Source: Oligoflexia bacterium | Lineage (GTDB): Bacteria; Bdellovibrionota; UBA1018 | Direction: 5' to 3' | Length of the DNA stretch: 50,740 nt | Assembly (NCBI GenBank): GCA_903935335.1 | Contig: CAIZRG010000041.1 | Location: 1-50,740, forward strand | Shown: piece by piece, positions 1 to 7,812 of the stretch | Position numbering within the stretch: position 1 is the first letter of the stretch | Layout: each line of letters begins with the position of its first letter | Made by a program: the position numbers and the translations under genes | Notes under the pieces: model-generated | What the model saw: only the letters and a program-made list of their open reading frames with translations | Told to the model about the DNA's origin: nothing | The model's database searches: none

Positions 1-35
1 TCAAATATTTATTGTGCTGACGCATAGTGTGCGAT

Positions 36-811
36 ATGAAACTCAGCAATGACCAATGGAAAATTCTCGAGCCGCTCTTTCCAGTACAGCAAAAGTCTCC
101 AAAAGGTGGCAGGCCGCCTCATTCTATGCGAGAGATACTTCAGGGGGTTTTGTGGGTAATGAGAGTCGGTGCCCGATGGGGTGACCTTCCAGCCCCCAAA
201 GGATATCCATCAGGATCAACCTGCTATAGACATTTTCGCAAGTGGGTTGAACTCGGTATTTTCGATAAGATCATTCGAACTCTAGTTGAAGACCTGAAGA
301 ACCGTGGAAAGATTGATCTCACTGAAACTTTCATCGACACCACATTTGTTAAAGCAAAAAAAGGGGTCAAAAAGTGGGTAAAATCAAGAGTGGTAAAGGC
401 TCCAAGATCATGGCAATCGTTGACAATCGATCTCTTCCTATCGCCTTGCTTGTTGAGAGTGCTGCACCACATGAGAGTGGCCTTGCTATCCCAACGCTTC
501 GGTCCCGATATACTCGGCACGTACCTGACCGACTTATCGGAGACAAAGCTTACGATTCTGATCCTCTTAGGAAAGAACTTCGACGACGATTCGGATGGGA
601 GCTCATTGCTCCCCACAAGTGCAATCGACGAAAACCACCCACTCAAGATGGCCGATCTCTTAGACGCTACAGACGAAGATGGGGGGTTGAACGATTCTTT
701 TCTTGGGTCCAGTCGTTTCGGAGAGTAGAAACTAGATACGACTATTATCCAGAAAATTATTTTGGATTTGTTCAACTCGCCTCAATTATTATCCTTTTAC
801 GCAGGTTTTGA
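36..811 (+). CDS. IS5-family transposase made by -1 programmed frameshift
   Basis: This is a DDE transposase of the IS5 family (IS427/IS1031-like). The first frame starts at the ATG at 36 (MKLSNDQWKILEPLF) and carries the N-terminal DUF4096-type domain with DLTETFIDTTFVKAKK. The catalytic C-terminal half is in the -1 frame, open from about 374 to 811, with SGKGSKIMAIVD, LIGDKAYDSDPLR and the terminal RRRWGVERFFSWVQ signature. A run of seven A residues at 356-362 sits where the frames cross; slipping there by -1 gives one continuous protein of about 258 residues, the normal size for the group. Without the slip, the first frame runs on as unrelated sequence to 728. The GTG at 27 is a possible but less likely start. 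The element appears intact enough to be active, although only its right side can be judged. Confidence 0.85.
356..362 (+). other. Slippery A7 heptamer for -1 ribosomal frameshifting
   Basis: The bases read A AAA AAA in the first transposase frame, followed by GGGG. This is a canonical -1 slip site. It lies exactly where homology to IS5 transposases must pass from the first frame to the -1 frame. Confidence 0.7.
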
Positions 812-820
812 AATGAGCTC

Positions 821-977
821 TAGTATGAAGTCGAAGCAAAGAAGTTTTTATTTAGGCGACCATACCGCTGGCCACTTAATTGCAAGTTTTGATTCTTTTG
901 TCAATAACTTCAGGCAAGCAGTAGACTATTAGGCCAAAGTGTTGAAGCCAGAAAAAAAAGAAAAAGTTTTTTTCGAC
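821..977. other. Gap between the IS and a methyltransferase, no identified gene
   Basis: A 39-codon frame (813-932, plus strand) crosses the proposed right IS end and would read MSSSMKSKQRSFYLGD at its start. It has no ribosome binding site and no recognised family. It could be the tail of a gene interrupted by the element. The rest is A-rich and featureless. Confidence 0.3.
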
Positions 978-1772
978 TTATAATTTTTCAAATATTGTTA
1001 GATACATTTTTCCACCGGCTGGGCGATTAGAACCAGGAATTGTTATAATCATTTTTAATTGGTTAGAGAAAGTTGAAACTTCCCTTAATAAACAAGAGAC
1101 TGACCAGTTAATTGCAAGTCCAAATAGGTTGCCGTACGGCATAGCCTGATAGAACATCTCGTTTTCTTTATTTGCAGGATGCACACGAAAGCCGATGATG
1201 AGAATACCTTTTTTCATTAAAAGAGACGCAGCATTTTTAATAATTTTTCGTCTTTCTATTACCCTTGGATTCATGCCAATTAAATTTTCTATCATAATAA
1301 CAGATGAAAACTGGTTTTTTTTGTTTAATGGTTGAGAGAAATCAGTACACAAAAGTCTCATTTTTTTTATCAGTTTCTTTGGAATCTTCCTTGAAAGAGC
1401 TTCAAAAGTATCTTTTTCTCGATCAAGTGCCGTTACACTGCGTGCTGCATTTAATAAAGGAACAGTGAAACGACCAGAGCCGCAGCCAACCTCTAAGACA
1501 TGAAAGCCATAAGGGGTTCCGTCGATCCACTCTTTGATGGCCAAGGTTTCTTCTTTTGACAAGGTTTGATTGTCTGCATCATCGGATGTGCCCCAGACTT
1601 GTCGCTCATAAAAAGAATTTAATTGTTTCGCAGCAAGTCTTTGCTCTTCGGAAATCTGAACTCTATAGCCATATTTTAAGGGTACTTGCTTAGAGTAGTT
1701 TGTGAACTGTTGTTTTTTGAGATTTTTGACTAAATGGATAACTGATGAAGGGATTTGAACTGCTGAAATCAT
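978..1772 (-). CDS. Class I SAM-dependent methyltransferase
   Basis: This is a 264-residue protein with a Rossmann-type methyltransferase core. Motif I is HVLEVGCGSGRF near residue 93, followed by the acidic strand end VTALDRE and a motif IV-like stretch SSVIMIENLIG. The C-terminal strands (KGILIIGFRV and KMYLTIFEKL) complete the fold. There is no signal peptide, so it should act in the cytoplasm. The substrate cannot be told from sequence. The gene stands alone, with an IS element beyond its 3' end and a long AT-rich gap before its start. The first residues (MISAVQIPSSVIHLVKNLKK) form a basic amphipathic segment not typical of the family. Confidence 0.75.
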   Translation of the reverse strand: MISAVQIPSSVIHLVKNLKKQQFTNYSKQVPLKYGYRVQISEEQRLAAKQLNSFYERQVWGTSDDADNQTLSKEETLAIKEWIDGTPYGFHVLEVGCGSGRFTVPLLNAARSVTALDREKDTFEALSRKIPKKLIKKMRLLCTDFSQPLNKKNQFSSVIMIENLIGMNPRVIERRKIIKNAASLLMKKGILIIGFRVHPANKENEMFYQAMPYGNLFGLAINWSVSCLLREVSTFSNQLKMIITIPGSNRPAGGKMYLTIFEKL

Positions 1773-1950
1773 CTTAAAATTGCCTTTTTCTGTTTTATAG
1801 TTATTTTTGTGTAAATTAACCGGTTTAGTGTTTCATATCCTCCTATTTTGAATGGGGTCAAAAAAGAAGATTTTCAATTGCAAGAAGATCATTGGCCAAT
1901 CTTTTTTATTACGAAAACTCCTCTTCATGTCAAAAGTTTCCGGTAATGTC
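1773..1950. other. AT-rich spacer with no identified gene
   Basis: This region lies upstream of the methyltransferase on the minus strand. It contains no convincing coding frame; the one 45-codon plus-strand frame at 1852 has no ribosome binding site and runs into the exonuclease remnant. The short palindromic segment GATCATTGGCCAATC lies near 1886-1900. Confidence 0.4.
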
Positions 1951-2060
1951 ATGAATATAAGTGAAAATAAAATCTCGATACGAGTTTGAATCAAGTAAAT
2001 AGCTAAGTTTCACGATATGCGAATATTAGCAAAAAGCTGTAAGTCGTCAAGCTTCTTAAG
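1951..2060 (-). pseudogene. Remnant of a DEDDh 3'-5' exonuclease gene
   Basis: Bases 1951-2004 are nearly identical to 7494-7548, inside the intact exonuclease gene. On the minus strand they still spell YRDFIFTYIH, preceded by a one-base deletion that breaks the frame. From about 1995 the similarity jumps to the region upstream of the intact gene (7700 onward). The start codon and about 40 N-terminal codons are therefore missing. The jump occurs at a near-repeat (GTGAACAGCT at 7539, GTGAATAGCT at 7700), so the loss fits a 161-base deletion between short direct repeats. No trace of the catalytic C-terminal half is visible to the left. Confidence 0.75.
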
Positions 2061-2178
2061 AATTTTTTGAGAAAAGTACAGGAAGCTGATAGATGGCCTA
2101 TCTGGATTTTTTAGATGCTTTGGGTTAAAGCATTCCTGATATTTCATTAACTTCCTATAGCAGAATTTAAAGCGATTA

Positions 2179-2211
2179 TTTTTCTTGATGTTTAGACAAG
2201 AAGTGAATATG
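2179..2211 (+). repeat. Leader block shared by the two F-box/LRR genes, copy 1
   Basis: These 33 bases are identical to 7770-7802, ahead of the second LRR gene. The block ends in AAGAAGTGAATATG, which could hold a weak ribosome binding site and an ATG at 2209. Its conservation in otherwise diverged surroundings suggests a promoter or translation-initiation region kept after duplication. Confidence 0.6.
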
Positions 2212-2223
2212 TGCATCCTTGCG

Positions 2224-2973
2224 ATGAAAAATTTTAATTTTTTTTTAATTTTTTTATTTTTGAATGGATTTCCTATTTTATCCCAAGCAGCCACCGATGA
2301 AGATTTCGATAAGATTATAAAAAATACAGTTGAGTTTTTAGATCAAAAATCTTGGGTTGTTCTTTTGCAAGTGAATCAAAGATTCAATGCACTCACCATC
2401 CAATGGGTGAAGTCTCTTAAAATAAAAGGAGATTCTGCAGCTGATATTAAAGTCAAATTAACGACTCTGCTATTGAAAGATGGAGCTGAGGGTCAAGTTC
2501 ACATAGCACTTGAATCATTGGATTTCTCTAGATCAAACATAACTGCTGAAGTTTTAAGAGATTTAGTGGCGTTTATTCAAGAGCATTTTCCAAATATTAA
2601 AGAACTGAATTTGAGTTGGAACAAAATCGGAGCAGCTGGTGCTGCTTACCTGGCAGGGTTCACCCAGCTAGAAACGCTGGATCTTTTTGGAAACGAAATA
2701 GGAGATGCTGGTGCCGTTTATCTTGCAGGACTGACTCGGTTAAAGTGGCTGGATCTGTGTGAAAATAGTCTAAGCGATGTTGGTGCCATTTATCTTTCAG
2801 GACTCACTGAGTTAGAAACTCTAGATCTAGCAGGGAACAAAATCGGAGCAGCTGGTGCTGCTTGTCTTACAGGATTAGCCCGGTTAAATTTTTTGGATTT
2901 CGGCGGGAATGACATGAGCCCTTCATTGATCAGTCTCCACAGTCTTGGGAGCTCTGTGACTATTTCTTATTGA
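2224..2973 (+). CDS. Exported F-box-like / leucine-rich repeat protein (short paralogue)
   Basis: The protein has about 249 residues. A hydrophobic signal peptide (MKNFNFFLIFLFLNGFPILSQA) is followed by an F-box-like stretch (DKIIKNTVEFLDQKSWVVLLQVNQRFNAL, given here only by its limits 2308-2394) and then five 24-residue leucine-rich repeats. Those have the core LxxLDLxxNxIGxxGAxYLxGLT. The GAxYLA turn resembles the GALA repeats of Ralstonia type III F-box effectors, which bind host SKP1 proteins; that functional link is inference. Unlike those, this protein should leave the cytoplasm by Sec. The start at 2224 matches the start of the paralogue at 7813. An in-frame ATG at 2209 lies closer to a purine-rich stretch and is the main alternative. 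The last repeat is degenerate. Confidence 0.8.
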   Translation: MKNFNFFLIFLFLNGFPILSQAATDEDFDKIIKNTVEFLDQKSWVVLLQVNQRFNALTIQWVKSLKIKGDSAADIKVKLTTLLLKDGAEGQVHIALESLDFSRSNITAEVLRDLVAFIQEHFPNIKELNLSWNKIGAAGAAYLAGFTQLETLDLFGNEIGDAGAVYLAGLTRLKWLDLCENSLSDVGAIYLSGLTELETLDLAGNKIGAAGAACLTGLARLNFLDFGGNDMSPSLISLHSLGSSVTISY

Positions 2974-3100
2974 CAGAGATATCCAGATGAATCTCAATTC
3001 GAGGCTTTTAATTTCTCATCACTAAATACTTTCACGCCCTTGATCTTACGGCTGTTTTGAGAAGCTTTTTATAATTGTATTTAAAAAATTATTTTTTATT

Positions 3101-4792
3101 CTAATCAAGTGCCTCAATAAATGGTCTAGAATTTTTTTTAGATTTTTCTATACAACGATAAATTAAAGTCTGCATATCTATTTGAATCGCTCTCTTGATC
3201 ATTCTAGCTTCGGGGGTCTCTTGACTGCCTAGATGTAGAGCTTTGTGGGTTGCTAGAAAATGTCTTTCTTCTTGTGACGACTTTGAATCAATTGTAGCAA
3301 TACTAGCTTTGGTTGGAGGGGTAATATTAACTAAAGTAAAATCACCCAGATTCAAACGAGCTGTAATTTCAACTTCAATTATTTCAGGCGATGAAAACCC
3401 AAAAGCATTCAAAAACTCTATCTTTTTGGTTGGATCATTTGGGTATTGAATCGCAAATGCATGATCGATATCTTCTCTTCGTAATAAATCCAAAATTAGT
3501 TCTTTATCATTCGTTCTTTTTTTATATAAACGAGCAAATTGCATCAAAGGGAAGCTAATTCTTTTGTTGCTTACTAGATCTGACTCATCGACCTCTTGAT
3601 TTCTTTTTTGTATTCGGCGTGAAAGTTCATTTGAAGATTCGTTTTTAAGGTAATTTTTAATTCCTTCATAATAGGTTTGTGCGACTTTTACTGCCCAATC
3701 CTCTGAACTCAATTCAGTTTCTAATAGAGCTAATTCTATGTTTGGGAAAAGATAAATGACTGAGTTTGCGTAGACTTCAGTAAAAGCGAGATTTCGTACA
3801 CCAATTCCAGGAATGTATCCATCTTTTGTTTGAAGATTCAGTTTTCGGCATGTGCTCATTAATTCATCACAGGCTTGAACCCCAGCAGTTGTGTCGCTAA
3901 AAGAAGACTCTCTGACATCCATGAGATTGGCCTTCATAATATCACTGCATGCTTTATTTATGTACATTCCAAGCTTAACAGAATGGATGGGTTTACCTGT
4001 GGCGATTGAATGCATGAAACGATAGCGAAAGCGTACGCCGTATTCATCTTCAGGATTTGAAGTTTTGAGTTCATCTTTTCTAAAACAGCCTGGGCAAAGG
4101 CTTACCATTGAATTCTGAGAGGCACTACATTCAGGAAGATTGATTTCAATCAAAGGTTTCCCTGGCAAAAAGTCGCCCTCGTCTTTTTGGATGTTAAAAT
4201 CTGTTACTATGGCAATATGAGGTTTAAATTCATTGGTTCTTTGTACAATCTGTGGCCAATCGTAATGACCGTTCAAATCTGCTCGAGAGAGGTAAACTTC
4301 TGCTCCATTTTCTTCAAGCAAGGATTTAAGTTTGTTAGAAATTTGATGGGTTAAAGTTGGATAATGGATATCTTTAATGGAGCCATCTTTTTTATTGAAA
4401 CGAAGCGTATTCCATTGGTTATTATTGGAATCTATTGCTATCTTTAGACCGTCGAAATTTTTTCCATTATATACAAAGTCTCCATCCTGTTTTGGTAACG
4501 GATGGTTTCCAAATCGCAGTTCAAATTCTGGTTTTCTTTGAGGGTTCTGACTTGAGGTTTCTGAAAATATTTGAATACTATGATTCCCTACAGTCACATA
4601 AGATGAGATATACTCTTTTACAATAGGGTCATCTTTCACTAAGATTGACAAAATAGTGTTAACGTAGTTGAGACTTCGCGTTCCCTGATACGGCTCTAAA
4701 GCTGACCAATCCATTGCGAGTGCTGAAAGACTATAAAGAAATGCTACGAAGCAGACTTTTATTTTCCAAGCTTTTGATTGGGTAATGAACAT
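3101..4792 (-). CDS. Exported protein with a degenerate amidase_3-like domain
   Basis: The protein has 563 residues and a signal peptide (KVCFVAFLYSLSALA, cleavage near residue 26). Residues about 117-200 follow the layout of zinc N-acetylmuramoyl-L-alanine amidases (amidase_3): an LKIAID strand, then HQISNKLKSLLEENGAEVYLS, RADLNGHYDW, an RTNEF segment and AIVTDFN. In active enzymes these places read DPGHGG and SIHAN, and the histidines bind zinc. Here they read DSNNNQ and VTDFN, so the usual ligands are absent. A cysteine-rich insert (CSASQNSMVSLCPGC) follows near residues 218-232. The C-terminal third is not recognised. It may bind peptidoglycan without cutting it, or have another role. The gene stands alone between convergent LRR1 and a decayed region. 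Confidence 0.55.
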   Translation of the reverse strand: MFITQSKAWKIKVCFVAFLYSLSALAMDWSALEPYQGTRSLNYVNTILSILVKDDPIVKEYISSYVTVGNHSIQIFSETSSQNPQRKPEFELRFGNHPLPKQDGDFVYNGKNFDGLKIAIDSNNNQWNTLRFNKKDGSIKDIHYPTLTHQISNKLKSLLEENGAEVYLSRADLNGHYDWPQIVQRTNEFKPHIAIVTDFNIQKDEGDFLPGKPLIEINLPECSASQNSMVSLCPGCFRKDELKTSNPEDEYGVRFRYRFMHSIATGKPIHSVKLGMYINKACSDIMKANLMDVRESSFSDTTAGVQACDELMSTCRKLNLQTKDGYIPGIGVRNLAFTEVYANSVIYLFPNIELALLETELSSEDWAVKVAQTYYEGIKNYLKNESSNELSRRIQKRNQEVDESDLVSNKRISFPLMQFARLYKKRTNDKELILDLLRREDIDHAFAIQYPNDPTKKIEFLNAFGFSSPEIIEVEITARLNLGDFTLVNITPPTKASIATIDSKSSQEERHFLATHKALHLGSQETPEARMIKRAIQIDMQTLIYRCIEKSKKNSRPFIEALD

Positions 4793-4891
4793 GGATACAT
4801 CTCCTGTTAATTTATCTGCTTTGAATGACGAGCTTAGCAGCTATTGAATGCAATCACACTTTACCCAATTTATCCTAACAAGGTACGAGAA
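4793..4891. promoter_or_regulatory. Upstream region of the amidase-like gene
   Basis: This short gap precedes the minus-strand gene ending at 3101. CTCCTG at 4801-4806 reads CAGGAG on the coding strand, a good ribosome binding site 8 bases before the ATG at 4792. No promoter boxes are clear enough to call. Confidence 0.4.
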
Positions 4892-5014
4892 TCAAGGAAT
4901 CCTGACTGCTGGCCCTTGAAGAGGGGCTGGTGCGAAAGCTAGATTATTTTGTATGATTTTTAGAAGTTGAAAGTCATTGGGGTTAAAATCTGGACTATAA
5001 CCAGGAAAACTCAT
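4892..5014 (-). pseudogene. Probable C-terminal remnant of an IS630-type transposase
   Basis: A minus-strand frame of 40 codons contains FPGYSPDFNPNDFQLLK followed by IIQNNLA. It matches the pattern around the last catalytic acid of IS630/DDE_3 transposases (LPxYSPDLNPxE, then a tryptophan and K). The conserved E/W positions are N-D and Q here and the rest of the gene is missing, so it is a relic. The frame is open upstream of its ATG through the end of the neighbouring membrane-protein gene in another frame. A small unrelated protein is the alternative. Confidence 0.45.
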
Positions 5015-5025
5015 TGCTGGGGCTT

Positions 5026-7083
5026 CTAATTTCTTCTGAAATACAATAATTCACCACTTTGGCTAGTGGCAACAAGGGTGTACTTTGCCAGAACGAGTTG
5101 GCTGAGTTGAATGCCTTTCTCGTTTGACTGAGATTCGACCCAATAAGAGGGTTCCAAAAATAAGTCTTCTGGAGGAGACTGAGTTATTTGATCGTGAATC
5201 GATTGAACGTCAGATTTCAGTAAAAGTTCATTCAAACCTGGACCGGTAATGGATGAGGCAAGTTGGTTTTCAGCAAAGTACACTGCCTGATGAGGAGAGA
5301 AAATGGCACACTCCTTTTTTCCATTTAGACTAGATGAAATGAACTTTGCATTTTCGGCAATGCTTGATTTAGGGAAATTCAGTCTGTAGAAATGATCTTG
5401 AGTGAGTGAAATGAGGATAGGTAGACCTTTCCAAATTCGCTCGATTGATAGGGTTCCTGAAGATGCGAGGATGGTCAGAAATAAGAATCCTGGCATCCTT
5501 CCTAGACGTTGCTCCTTGAGGAGATCGAGGGCTTTCTGACCTAATAAAAAAAGAATGAGGATTGCAGGCCAGGTTACGGATGTTAAGCAATAGTCATGGG
5601 ACCGGCCTTGATAATAAGAGAACAATCCAATCCCTAATATTGAAATAAAAAAAATGAGGTAGAACCTTCTGTCGATGAGTTTACCTTTGAGCCATCCAAT
5701 GCCTAGAACAAGTCCTGCAATATAAATACAGATTAGAAGCATCCAGGGATGAAATTGAGTAGGAATCGGCAGCATATTGAAACCAGCATAATAGAATATC
5801 CATTGAGAGCGGGTGATTTCATTCCAATTTATCCAGTGGCCTGAAGTGAGATAAATATTTAATTGAAAAAATAAAATAACTAAAGCAATTCCAGCGATCG
5901 AGATCAAGAGCTGAAGCAAAGCTTTTTTTCGATCGAGAATAAAAAATTCAAATATTTGTAAAGCTAACCAAGAACCCGCAACTGCTACTCCCGAATCAAG
6001 ATTCCAAAGCAAGGAAAATCCACAAAAAAAAGAAACTCCTATTGTGAAAACTCGACTTTTTTTCTGTTGCCAGAGATCAAATAAAATGATGGCCAGGGCC
6101 GGACAGAGCAAGCGAATAGGCCAGTACTGAAAGTAAGGCTCAAACGGATGGAGAATATTGAACCAAACAGAAATAATCAAGACTAGAACGGCTCCACAAA
6201 AGCAAAAGAGAATAAAATTTTTAATATGTCTGGATAAAAAAAAGAGAATCGATGCGATAGACAGCGCTTGTAAAGCGCTCATGGTCGAAGTGAAAGTTAA
6301 TACGGATAATCCAATCCATTTAAACCAAGGAGCTAGGAATTCTACATAATAACCGTACTGAGATGGAAAATCATAAAGCACGATCTTCCCTGTCGCTGCC
6401 TGACTTTGAGCATAAAGGGCTGCATTAAAATGATCGACAAAAGGGCCCTCCATTGTAATAGAGCCTATGCTGAACACTCTCCAAATTGAACCGATGATAA
6501 TCAATAAAACCGCAGCTAAGAAAAAGGAAGCTTGCTTGAGAAGAGTCTGGGTTGTCATGCTCGGCTGGATGAGGAAGAGGGAAATGCCAACGCCAAGAGC
6601 TAGATTTATCAATTTAAAAACTGAGTCATTGAAAGAAAAACCTAAAACTTCCGTTACAATTGGAAAATTAAGAAATCTCAAAAAAAGCAAAACTATAAAC
6701 AAGGAAAAGAGACACTGACAAAAAGGAGCTAAAATTTTGAGATAAATTCTTAAATTTTTTTCAATGAGCAATATGGAGAGACTAATGATGAGGGGAGAAA
6801 GAACTGTGGATAAAATATAGATTCTTCTTTCCGTAGGTTCAGGTTTGACCAGGTGGAGGAGTTTAGGCAGAATTTTGGACTTAACTTCATCGGGTATCCA
6901 TCCCGTGTCTTGGGGGAAAAGGGCGCTGAGACTCCAAATTAATATTCCAATTAAAAAAAGTGAAAGGAGGAGATAAAGAAAATACAGCTCAACTTTTTCG
7001 TCTTCCTTAAAAAATTGAACTTTCGATGGAATTTTCAAGGAAAAGATGGGTTTCATTTTTTTGACCACGATAGCTGTTAACAT
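5026..7083 (-). CDS. Large polytopic membrane protein, possibly a GT-C glycosyltransferase
   Basis: The protein has 685 residues and roughly a dozen or more hydrophobic segments, beginning at LYFLYLLLSLFLIGILIW near residue 33. A soluble C-terminal tail of about 120 residues includes FSPHQAVYFAENQLAS and LLLKSDVQSIHDQI. The layout of many membrane helices plus a terminal globular domain resembles GT-C glycosyltransferases or O-antigen assembly proteins. No signature residues can be assigned, so this is only a suggestion. The start at 7083 overlaps the stop of the upstream exonuclease gene (ATGTTAA), suggesting coupling. ATG at 7056 (MKPIFSLKIP) is an alternative; neither start has a strong ribosome binding site. 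No sequence kinship to the second polytopic protein at 17.2-18.6 kb is evident by eye. Confidence 0.6.
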   Translation of the reverse strand: MLTAIVVKKMKPIFSLKIPSKVQFFKEDEKVELYFLYLLLSLFLIGILIWSLSALFPQDTGWIPDEVKSKILPKLLHLVKPEPTERRIYILSTVLSPLIISLSILLIEKNLRIYLKILAPFCQCLFSLFIVLLFLRFLNFPIVTEVLGFSFNDSVFKLINLALGVGISLFLIQPSMTTQTLLKQASFFLAAVLLIIIGSIWRVFSIGSITMEGPFVDHFNAALYAQSQAATGKIVLYDFPSQYGYYVEFLAPWFKWIGLSVLTFTSTMSALQALSIASILFFLSRHIKNFILFCFCGAVLVLIISVWFNILHPFEPYFQYWPIRLLCPALAIILFDLWQQKKSRVFTIGVSFFCGFSLLWNLDSGVAVAGSWLALQIFEFFILDRKKALLQLLISIAGIALVILFFQLNIYLTSGHWINWNEITRSQWIFYYAGFNMLPIPTQFHPWMLLICIYIAGLVLGIGWLKGKLIDRRFYLIFFISILGIGLFSYYQGRSHDYCLTSVTWPAILILFLLGQKALDLLKEQRLGRMPGFLFLTILASSGTLSIERIWKGLPILISLTQDHFYRLNFPKSSIAENAKFISSSLNGKKECAIFSPHQAVYFAENQLASSITGPGLNELLLKSDVQSIHDQITQSPPEDLFLEPSYWVESQSNEKGIQLSQLVLAKYTLVATSQSGELLYFRRN

Positions 7084-7655
7084 TGTTTAGAGATTTTTAA
7101 TCGAGTCCCTGTCGTTGTTTTTAGTGTAGACTTTTTTAAAGTTGCTGGTACTTTGACTTTCATCGTCTCTTGATTTGCAGTGATCATGATTTGAGCGCAT
7201 GCCAGTGCATCAGACAGAGCCTCGTGATGTTTGAGTTGAATGTCTAAATAGCGGCAGACATCGGGTAGTTTTGTTGGATAGACTTTCCACTGGTTACGAG
7301 CGATTTGAACCGTACATTTGAACGGTAGTGTTGGCATCGGAATACGATACCTGGCACAGCACGCTTTTAACACGCTTGCATCAAACTTGGCGTTATGAGC
7401 AGCAATGAAGTCAATCCCATCAAAGTGATCTTTGATGTCTTTCCAAAGGTCCTTAAAAGTCGGCTTGGAAGCAACATCCTTCCAATGAATGCCATGAATG
7501 TAAGTGAAAATGAAATCTCGATACGGGGGTTGAATTAAGTGAACAGCTTTGTGAATAATCTTGTTTTTTTTAACTCTGACAAGTCCAATTGAACAGGCGC
7601 TATCGCGACTTGGGTTGGCTGTTTCAAAATCAATAGCAAGAAAATTTCCACTCAT
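7077..7655 (-). CDS. DnaQ-like 3'-5' exonuclease (DEDDh)
   Basis: The protein has 192 residues and is a single exonuclease domain of the DNA polymerase III epsilon type. Motif Exo I is FLAIDFETA (D9, E11), Exo II is AAHNAKFDASVL and Exo III is HHEALSDALACA, giving the full DEDDh set. It should remove nucleotides from 3' ends using two metal ions. It lacks polymerase-binding or helicase partner domains, so whether it acts in repair, RNA turnover or defence is unknown. The C-terminus is a basic tail rich in lysine and threonine. It lies divergently from the second LRR gene, and a decayed copy lies divergently from the first LRR gene, so the two genes appear to have been duplicated together. Confidence 0.88.
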   Translation of the reverse strand: MSGNFLAIDFETANPSRDSACSIGLVRVKKNKIIHKAVHLIQPPYRDFIFTYIHGIHWKDVASKPTFKDLWKDIKDHFDGIDFIAAHNAKFDASVLKACCARYRIPMPTLPFKCTVQIARNQWKVYPTKLPDVCRYLDIQLKHHEALSDALACAQIMITANQETMKVKVPATLKKSTLKTTTGTRLKISKQC

Positions 7656-7769
7656 TTCTACCTCTATAGATATCCAAAAGACATTTTTTGAGCACTCTAG
7701 TGAATAGCTTAAATTCTACGATATGTGAAGATCAAATAAAAATACAGTCGTTAAGATTTAAAATAATGT

Positions 7770-7802
7770 TTTTTCTTGATGTTTAGACAAGAAGTGAATA
7801 TG
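7770..7802 (+). repeat. Leader block shared by the two F-box/LRR genes, copy 2
   Basis: This block is identical to 2179-2211. The ATG at its end (7800) is in frame with the LRR gene in copy 1. Here two bases have been lost before the coding region, so that ATG opens a different frame that stops after 38 codons. Confidence 0.6.
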
Positions 7803-7812
7803 CATCTTTCCG

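Larger units (their letters stand above)
1..820 (+). mobile_element. IS5-family insertion sequence, left end outside the window
   Basis: The stretch is almost filled by an IS5-type transposase reading frame. The right end is placed near 820 because the bases just after the transposase stop, read on the reverse strand, begin GAGCTCATTTCAAAACCTG. That resembles terminal repeats of IS1031/IS427-type elements and is followed outward by TAG. The matching left repeat is not visible, so the element probably starts to the left of base 1. The target duplication cannot be confirmed. Confidence 0.7.

Noticed and set aside
224..775. Long minus-strand reading frame of 183 codons
   Set aside because: It lies antisense to the transposase, shows no family pattern and has an unlikely composition; the plus strand explains the region.
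1852..1989. Plus-strand frame of 45 codons beginning MGSKKKIFN
   Set aside because: It has no ribosome binding site and overlaps sequence that is better explained as a minus-strand exonuclease remnant.
2010..2294. Minus-strand frame of 94 codons over the LRR leader
   Set aside because: It overlaps the conserved leader and signal-peptide region of the LRR gene and has no recognisable features.
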